This document shows, in pieces, positions 58,661 through 64,000 of a stretch of 64,000 bases of DNA. Made by a program: the position numbers and the translations under genes. Where the stretch lies: positions 75,465 through 139,464 of the forward strand of contig CBDDBH010000020.1 of assembly GCA_965225625.1 (NCBI GenBank). Reading direction: 5' to 3'. Under the pieces are notes generated by a model. It made no database searches and was not told the origin of the DNA. It was given only the letters and a program-made list of their open reading frames with translations. This stretch comes from CBDDBH01 sp965225625 (lineage in GTDB: Bacteria > Pseudomonadota > Gammaproteobacteria > JADZEE01). The stretch's first letter is position 1; each line of letters starts with the position of its first letter.

Positions 58661-58935
58661 TTAAGCAGCAGGCCGATAGACGTGATGCAGTCCGCCTAAT
58701 ATCGGTTCAGCAGATATCTCTCTCACTGCTCCCCCATTAGGCACTGTCGATGCCGGACACGGCGCCTGCTGCCCCAAACTCCGGTGCGGACGCCATCGGT
58801 TGTAGTAGGCCAACAGGGCCCGAGCGCACTGCGTCCGGGCCGCGGTACAATCCATCGCGTGCAGAAACCGCTGTCGCGCCAAGTTCCGCACAGAACAGGG
58901 CCGCCTCGTTCTCGGCCCGTTGAAACATGACGCTG
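58661..58935 (-). pseudogene. Integrase-core transposase C-terminal remnant (IS481-like)
   Basis: The minus strand reads LLAYYNRWRPHRSLGQQAP and PILGGLHHVYRPAA, the end of IS481-like integrase-core proteins. The frame is shifted near the upper end and the catalytic core is absent. It adjoins the IS3 remnant with a 5-bp gap. Confidence 0.72.
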
Positions 58936-58990
58936 TGTTACCTGCCCCGTCTCCCTCAGAATTCCGGCGGCGTGGTGACAGATTGGTGAT

Positions 58991-59310
58991 TCAACATTTT
59001 ATAAGCGACGACGTATTGTCAGTAATTAACTGAATACATGAAAGATATATCAAGAAATCTAGCCGGAATGATACTGATTGGAAAATCTGACGATCCTCGA
59101 CCCCAATGACTTTCATCGCGGCACCGTAGGAACGTAGGCGGTCGGTCACGATTGCTTTTGGCCGGCCGTAGCGCTTCATCGTACGCTTCAGGAACTCAAG
59201 CGCAGCTCAGCGATCCCGGCGCTTTGTGGCGAAGACTTCGAGCACCTCACCTTCATGATCGAGGGCGCGCCAGAGGTAGTGTGTTTCACCGTTGATCCGT
59301 ATGAATAGTC
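58991..59310 (-). pseudogene. IS6-family transposase remnant, interrupted by an intron fragment and a stop
   Basis: The minus strand reads RLFIRINGETHYLWRALDH, EVLEVFATKRRDR, a TGA stop, then FLKRTMKRYGRPKAIVTDRL, all IS6/IS26-type. The catalytic D (TDRL) is present. The frame ends in unrelated sequence at 58991. Upstream it is cut by the 3' end of a group II intron. Confidence 0.85.
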
Positions 59311-59347
59311 GAGTGGCGCGGGGGGATCACACCCCCGCGCTCTCACA

Positions 59348-59381
59348 GAACCGTACGTGAACCTCTCGATTCATCCGGCTC
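59348..59381 (-). ncRNA. Group II intron domain V
   Basis: A 34-nt segment beginning GAGCCGGATGAATCGAGAGG and ending CGTACGGTTC, which folds as the conserved domain V hairpin of bacterial group II introns. It lies just after the maturase gene's stop. Confidence 0.9.
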
Positions 59382-60032
59382 TTATCGTCCAACCGCTGAC
59401 CGTGAGAGGCGCCAGTGTGCAAACAGATGGCGGTGCTCCTTCATAATGCGTTGGAGCCACTGCTCTGCTCGACGCTGGTGCCGGCGCAGTCGTTTGTATT
59501 TCTGTTGCACCCACCGTACTAGACGACGGTCGAGACAACGGAACACGCCGTGCAAAGCCGAGCGGTAGTACCGACCGTAGTAATTGATCCAACCCCGCAA
59601 AATAGGATTGAACATCCGGGCAATGTCGCCAAGTGATTTTGTCACACGTCGATGAATGGCCCAGCGGCGCATCCGGTGCCGCATCGCTTTCGCCGCTTTG
59701 TCGCCGACCGCAGGCAAGAAGTTTACGTAGAATCGACCATAGCGGTCCGTCGACTTTCTAGGCCGAAACGTATAGCCCCAGAAATCAAACTGAATGACCG
59801 GATAATCGCTACGACGATTCACATCCTTACAGTACACAACCTGTGACTTCTCAGGATGTAGCTCCAACCCACACTCAACAAGTCGCTGCGCAATCAATGC
59901 GTGTACACGCGACGCTTGTGTCTCACTTCGACAGTGACAAATGATATCGTCCGCATAGCGTTCAAAACGAATGCCCGGGCAATGCCGGTCCATCCATTTG
60001 TCAAACGCATAGTGCAAAAAAGAGATTAACAA
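59382..60032 (-). pseudogene. ltrA: Group II intron reverse transcriptase/maturase, N-terminally truncated
   Basis: A 216-aa remnant of an LtrA-type protein. It begins inside the RT domain (FLHYAFDKWM), holds the catalytic RYADD box (FERYADDIICHC), the thumb/maturase domain (GWINYYGRYYRSALHG) and the C-terminal end. A normal protein has about 420-600 aa, so the first half of RT is gone. A TGA stop lies directly before the ORF. It cannot splice or move by itself. Confidence 0.9.
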
Positions 60033-60218
60033 TCACTGGAACCACCGATTTCATATCTTCCATCACAATCCATCTGATTCAATAACAGTCTAAATAATAG
60101 AAGTTTTAAATCTATTTATCCCTCACTTGCATCAACGATGTTCGACGAGTATCTTGGCGATAGAGTGACATAGTGGTGATGTATATAGCCTGCGTCACCC
60201 CTCAACCAGGAGCACGCC

Positions 60219-61689
60219 ATGCTGAGTGAACTCATCATCCGGGACACCCGACCCGAGCCTAAGACCCGCATCCTGTGGGACCACAAGGTGAAGGGCCTAG
60301 GTGTCCGCATCACGCCGAAGGGCGTGAAAGCCTATGTGCTCGACTACCGGATCAACGGCCGCCGCCATCGCGTGGTGCTGGCGCGAACGGCCGAGCTCTC
60401 CCTGTCCAAAGCCCGCGAGCGCGCCGGCGCCGAGTTGGTCCGGATCCGCGCGGGCGAGGACGATCTGCTGACCCGGCGGCGTGAGGCGCGTGCGTCACCC
60501 ACGGTGAACGAGGGGCTGGAGCGGTTCTTCGCTGAGTATGTACCGGCACGGCTGGCAGCGGGCCGCATGGCGCAGGGCACGGTGGATAGCTATCGCCGAC
60601 AAGCCGCCCGTCACCTGCGGCCCGCCCTCGGCAGGCGGCGGATCCCCGACATCACGCGCCATGGACATCGAGCGCATGGTGGCGCCACTCGTAACGGCCG
60701 CACCGGTGCAGCGCAATCGCGTGCTGGCGTTCACGAGCCGGCTGTTCCGGTTGTTCGAGGATTGGGAACTGCGCCCGCAGCACACGAACCCCACGCGGGG
60801 TATCGAGCGGTCGCGTGAGGAGGCGCGCGACCGGGTACTCACGCCGTCGGAGATGACGGCGCTCGGTGCGGCGCTGGCACGTGCGGAGCGTGACCAATCC
60901 GCGGCCGTGGCGGCTATCCGGGTAGCGGCCCTGACGGGGCTGCGTATTGGCGAAGTACTGGCGATGCGCTGGGAACACGTCAAGGTAGCGGACAACACCG
61001 TGGTGCTGCCCCGCACGAAGACCGGGCGGCGCGTGCACGGTCTGCCCTTGGCGGCGCTTGAGCTGCTCGGAAGGCTGCCGCGCATGAACGACTATGTGTT
61101 CACCACCGGACGTGACGCAGCCCTCTCCTATCCCACGGTCCGCAAGGCCTTTGCAGCCATGGCGCACGCTGCTGGCCTGTCGGACGTGCGCCTGCACGAC
61201 CTGCGCCGCACGGTCATGACGAGCGCGGCACGCGCGGGGCTCGGCACCCATGTGTTGCGCGATCTACTCGGGCACAAGACAACGGCGATGGCGGATCGCT
61301 ACATCCGGCATGCCGGTGCGGCGGTTCACGAGGCCCAGGAGCACATCGGTGCGACTATCGATGCGCAGCTACGAGGCGCGCGGGTTCCCACCCGGCTCCT
61401 GGTCCCGGCACGGCTGCGCCCCACGCGGCGGAAGCGGCCGGACCCGAGGGGGTCGATTGATGCCGTGGGGACGGCTGGCCGGGCTGCATCGCGGCGAAGT
61501 CGATCCGCGTTTCAGGCGCGCATTGAGATGAGCGAGTCTCTACCGTGCCCGAACCCGGATTGCGAAGGCGTCTTCACTATCTCGGACGCGCCGGACGGGT
61601 GTTCCGGCTGCGGCCTGACATGGGACGAGGCAGCGAATGCCGGAGACTCTGCTCATGACGAGGCGCCCGGGTCACACGGCCCCAACTGA
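60219..61689 (+). CDS. Tyrosine integrase of island 2, frameshifted and open into a zinc-ribbon sequence
   Basis: The product is about 90% like the integrase at 47014, starting MLSELIIRDTRPEPKTR with AGGAG upstream. Near 60663 the sequence CCATGGACATC has one extra base compared with CCACGACATC in copy 1, which shifts the frame; the other catalytic residues (TGLRIGEVLAMRW, HDLRR, LLGHKTTAMADRY) follow in the new frame. The stop found in copy 1 is lost, so the frame runs on through a linker into the zinc-ribbon protein. It is unlikely to act as it stands. Confidence 0.85.
61530..61689 (+). CDS. Small zinc-ribbon protein
   Basis: A 52-residue zinc ribbon from an internal ATG at 61530: SLPCPNPDCEGVF and GCSGCGLTWDE give a CxxxxC / CxxC metal site. 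It is in frame with the integrase read-through. In island 1 the zinc ribbon is fused to the C-terminal domain; here it is a separate reading frame that overlaps the next gene by 53 bp. I cannot tell which start is used. Confidence 0.5.
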
Positions 61690-62572
61690 AATTGATACCG
61701 AGATAAAGCGCTGGGCCAATGCCCTAGCGGTGACGCGCCCGCTAGACACGCCCGACGAAAGGCGGACGCTGTCGGCGTGGTACAAGCAGTTCGATAGGCT
61801 TAAAAGCCAGTTCGATAAACTTAAAAGCCAGTACGGTGGGCCTAGAAACATAAAGATCTGGTTCAACAGAGTGTTGGAGTTGGCGAAGACCGATCCCGAG
61901 CTCCGTAATCTAAAGCAGCACTATGCACCTGGAAAGTTCGTTGATTGGCTCGAATGTCACGTGATTGAAGCCAACGATCGAGCTTGGCCTATGCATGACC
62001 ACTATGACGAGGGGGAGAGTCTGCACGTACTGGCGAAGCGCACACGACAAGACCGCGATCTATGGGATGCCTTCGAAGCGGCTACTCGGGATCTTGAGCA
62101 TGCATCGCCCGAGTTCGAGCGATTTCTTCGCTTGCCGATTACGTGGTTGCGCGACGGAATACACGACATCGAGGAAGATGCGCTCGACGTTCAGACCAAA
62201 GCGTGGCGCGCGAACTTCGACGCGCTCTATTCCAATCCGGACACCCACGGGTTCTTTATCATGGGTCCCGCTGATTTTCGTGGGTTGCCCATCAGCGCCC
62301 CGCTCTATCGGTGGACAAGCGATGTGTGCGCTGGACGTATCCTGTGCCCGCGCCCGCGCAGGCGCCGACTCGGGTGGGCCCCTCGTAACGCGCGCATCGT
62401 CCGGGCGATTGAGCGGCTGTGTGAGCTTGGCCTGACAGCAACGCGCAATGGGGACAGTCCACCGTATTCGGCATGCGATGCGGTCGCGGCGGTGATCCAC
62501 CGCAAATGGTTGACGGTCGCGGGTATTTGGAAGGCGCATAGGTCGAAAACAGCATCGAGGCGTCCGCGCTGA
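61637..62572 (+). CDS. Island protein sharing its C-terminal domain with the zinc-ribbon protein of island 1
   Basis: A 311-aa protein of unknown function. Most of it is helical and charged, with an SQFDKLKSQ-type coiled repeat near residue 60. The last 60 residues (LTATRNGDSPPYSACDAVAAV, VAGIWKAHRSK) match the end of the protein at 48209. The middle differs, so the C-terminal block is a conserved module with a variable front. Start is uncertain; ATG at 61655 is an alternative. Confidence 0.65.
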   Translation: MPETLLMTRRPGHTAPTEIDTEIKRWANALAVTRPLDTPDERRTLSAWYKQFDRLKSQFDKLKSQYGGPRNIKIWFNRVLELAKTDPELRNLKQHYAPGKFVDWLECHVIEANDRAWPMHDHYDEGESLHVLAKRTRQDRDLWDAFEAATRDLEHASPEFERFLRLPITWLRDGIHDIEEDALDVQTKAWRANFDALYSNPDTHGFFIMGPADFRGLPISAPLYRWTSDVCAGRILCPRPRRRRLGWAPRNARIVRAIERLCELGLTATRNGDSPPYSACDAVAAVIHRKWLTVAGIWKAHRSKTASRRPR

Positions 62573-63314
62573 GTCGAGCCGTTTTGGGACACCATTCACG
62601 CGGAACGGACGTTCCATGACATCCTCTAAGTGACGCCCGACATGCCACGTTCGACCGTAAACAGAGCGGAATCCCAATGAACTGAACCTTCGCGTTGCGA
62701 ACGCGTGACGAAGCCCACGGGGTGGCCGTCGCGGCGCAACCGTTGAGGTGATGTCTGGATACCATCACATCGGCATGATGGGCGACGGGGTTCGCGATCA
62801 ACCCATACAAAGGCAGTCCGATCCGAATGTACGCCGCACCCGAAGATAGGGGTTAAATTGCGCCCCGGACGGTGTCGATGACGTGCGCCATGGGCGTCAT
62901 GTTGCGTGCCTTCTCGGGGACAACAGACAGCTTTTCAGCCGCTACAAACAGCCGGCCTTGGATGACAGTCCATGCGCCGCCGGCTGGATGAAGGGTTGCC
63001 TTCCCATCCTAGTCGCACCCGACGGTGACCCCGACTGATTCAAGGGGCCCTAAGCAGGGCGTCCTGAAGGAACGCGATCCCCCCGTTTAACCACCAGAAC
63101 GTGTTCAACACGTCGGTGGCACACCGGTGAAAAGCTTAGGATCCTTCGCAAACGACTAAATCGGGACGTCCAGAACCCCCGATCCCACCGGATTGCTAAC
63201 GCGCGACTGAGTCCAGTCGTTGTAGATGGACATTCGCAAGAAATGTTACTCCACCGCCCTTGCTCAGCGGCCGCTAAACTTTTTGGTATACATCATTAAC
63301 CAAAGCGAGTTTCT
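62573..63314. other. Non-coding control region of island 2
   Basis: A 742-bp gap with no supported gene. It contains the conserved motif at 62834-62865, followed by ATTGCGCCCC and GGACGGTGTCGATGA, as in island 1. The inverted repeats of island 1 are less well kept here. It matches 49986-50648 in position. Confidence 0.55.
62834..62865 (+). repeat. Island-conserved motif, copy 3 (before AlpA-like gene)
   Basis: Shared parts are GCACCCGAAGATAGG and GGTTAAATTGCGCC; it is the closest to the consensus. It corresponds to copy 1 in island 1 and lies about 480 bp before the AlpA-like gene. Confidence 0.82.
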
Positions 63315-63605
63315 ATGAACCACAACGATCCGCCCGAATTCGCACCTTATACGCGCTTTGAGCCTAAGCGCTATTACCCCACAGGCCACCCCGCCCTGTC
63401 CGTGATCGCCTCGCGCGGCAGTTTAGCCACTTGGAGATGGGCTGGTCGTGGGCCGCGATATACCAAATTCGGCCATCGTATCCTGTATCTCGGGGCGGAT
63501 CTCAATGCATGGTTGGATATGCACCTGGTCGAGCCGACGATCCGGGCGACCATGAAGACGTCCAGGGCTGGTGGCGACGTCGCCGACAGTGCAGACGGTC
63601 GATGA
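63315..63605 (+). CDS. AlpA/excisionase-like helix-turn-helix protein (island 2)
   Basis: A 96-aa homologue of the protein at 50649. The core LATWRWAGRGPRYTKFGHR and ILYLGADLNAWLDMH matches almost residue for residue. It has a longer C-terminal tail (MKTSRAGGDVADSADG). It should control excision or island genes. The downstream Toprim and ATPase genes of island 1 are missing here. Confidence 0.85.
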   Translation: MNHNDPPEFAPYTRFEPKRYYPTGHPALSVIASRGSLATWRWAGRGPRYTKFGHRILYLGADLNAWLDMHLVEPTIRATMKTSRAGGDVADSADGR

Positions 63606-63743
63606 GCAACGCCCGGGCGGGTGCCGACACCCTGTGCGGGTTTGAGGCAGCTTGCAAGGCAACAATCCTCGCTTGGCTGCCGCTACCGCCGACAGGGTTT
63701 GCTGTCGACCCAGATAACGGCGGTTGGCGGCTGCTCCGAATGC

Positions 63744-63775
63744 CGCCGCACCCGAAGACTAGGGTTGAATTGCGC
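63744..63775 (+). repeat. Island-conserved motif, copy 4 (before repeat-domain gene)
   Basis: Shared parts are GCACCCGAAGACTAGGG and TTGAATTGCGCC. It lies exactly 104 bp before the start codon at 63848, as copy 2 does in island 1. Confidence 0.82.
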
Positions 63776-63847
63776 CTGCATTCGCGCGAGAGCGGGGGGA
63801 GAGACACTCAATCCCATCACAGAACTAACACCATAGGAGGATCATTG

Positions 63848-64000
63848 ATGAAGCGTACCGAAATGAGGGCGTTGTCGAATCGAGGGACCATGCGCACCCC
63901 GCTCGCACGGGCGAGTGCGTGGCTGCTGTCCCGGTTGGGTGCGGGCAGTTGCAGGGATACCGCCGGTTGGGTGTCGGCTCGCGAGATTGAGGTGGCGCGG
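63848..64000 (+). CDS. Repeat-domain protein of island 2 (cut by window edge)
   Basis: The first 51 codons of a homologue of the protein at 53635: RTEMRALSNRGTMRTPLARA and GAGSCRDTAGWVSAREIEVAR. AGGAGG at 63835-63840 marks the ATG at 63848. The frame is also open upstream to an ATG at 63602, but that part has no match in island 1 and lacks a ribosome site. Confidence 0.8.
   Translation, partial: MKRTEMRALSNRGTMRTPLARASAWLLSRLGAGSCRDTAGWVSAREIEVAR

Larger units (their letters stand above)
59318..60032 (-). mobile_element. 3' fragment of a group II intron
   Basis: On the minus strand it contains the C-terminal half of a group II intron reverse transcriptase/maturase, then domain V (59348-59381) and the 3' end next to the IS6 gene. 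The 5' intron part is missing at about 60030, where sequence of island 2 begins. It entered the IS6 gene and was later truncated. Confidence 0.88.
60040..64000 (+). mobile_element. Integrative island 2 (related to island 1; right end outside window)
   Basis: The upstream region of its integrase, from about 60060, is homologous to that of island 1 (CTTGCATCAA, GTATCTTGGCG, TCAACCAGGAGCACGCC). Gene order is integrase, zinc ribbon/C-terminal-domain protein, non-coding gap with the conserved motif, AlpA-like gene, motif, repeat-domain gene. DUF932, Toprim and ATPase genes are missing. No tRNA-Thr fragment was seen at its left end. Confidence 0.8.

Noticed and set aside
63602..63847. In-frame upstream extension of the repeat-domain gene in island 2
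   Set aside because: It has no ribosome site, no counterpart in island 1, and covers the conserved motif, while AGGAGG marks the ATG at 63848.

Overview
The window looks like a gammaproteobacterial chromosome segment. The evidence is a type IV minor-pilin operon in the order fimT-pilV-pilW-pilX-pilY1-pilE, FimV-type proteins, a class I PHA synthase, an E3 subunit with its own lipoyl domain next to lipA, and REP-like palindromes. I cannot assign a genus. About the first 46 kb is chromosomal. From 45.9 kb to the right edge it is mobile DNA.

Region 1 (1-14.7 kb) is a catabolic block. It holds a phenylacetate-CoA-ligase-type enzyme, two glutathione transferases, a VOC protein, a LysR regulator, an Asp/Glu-racemase-like protein, a DMT exporter, an HMG-CoA-lyase-type lyase, a CaiB/BaiF CoA-transferase, an extradiol dioxygenase, a meta-cleavage-type hydrolase, an M20-like protein, an amidase and an SDR. 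The set suggests breakdown of an aromatic or amide-linked compound by ring cleavage and CoA-ester chemistry. The substrate is unknown. Four of these proteins lack canonical catalytic residues. A 31-copy array of a 14-bp unit (5271-5704) sits inside the block and is built from one arm of an adjacent palindrome.

Region 2 (14.8-28.2 kb) is housekeeping: yidD, an ileS of the type-2 class with a GxHH signature, an M23 peptidase, a GFA protein, an AEC transporter, phaC, lipA, lpdA, a DUF3012 lipoprotein, ppk2 and a GntP-type permease. Region 3 (28.2-46 kb) carries surface and motility genes: the minor-pilin operon, DUF4124 and acidic secreted proteins, two FimV-like genes, an M64 metallopeptidase with thrombospondin type 3 repeats, and an amidohydrolase.

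Region 4 (45.9-64 kb) holds two related integrative islands in tandem. A 51-bp direct repeat of the 3' end of a tRNA-Thr(CGT) gene brackets a higBA toxin-antitoxin pair. The repeat is followed by island 1: integrase, zinc-ribbon protein, DUF932 protein, AlpA-like protein, Toprim protein, AAA ATPase, repeat-domain protein and primase-helicase. A junk zone follows, with a broken DUF1329 gene, IS3, IS481-like and IS6 remnants and a 3' group II intron fragment. Island 2 then begins with the same layout, minus several genes, and runs off the edge. Both islands share a roughly 32-bp non-coding motif at matching positions. No capsid or tail genes are visible, so these look like satellite- or plasmid-like islands.

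Several genes (pilY1, fimV, Toprim, primase, integrase 2, DUF1329) carry single-base frameshifts, some in homopolymers. Sequencing indels are therefore a live alternative to gene decay.
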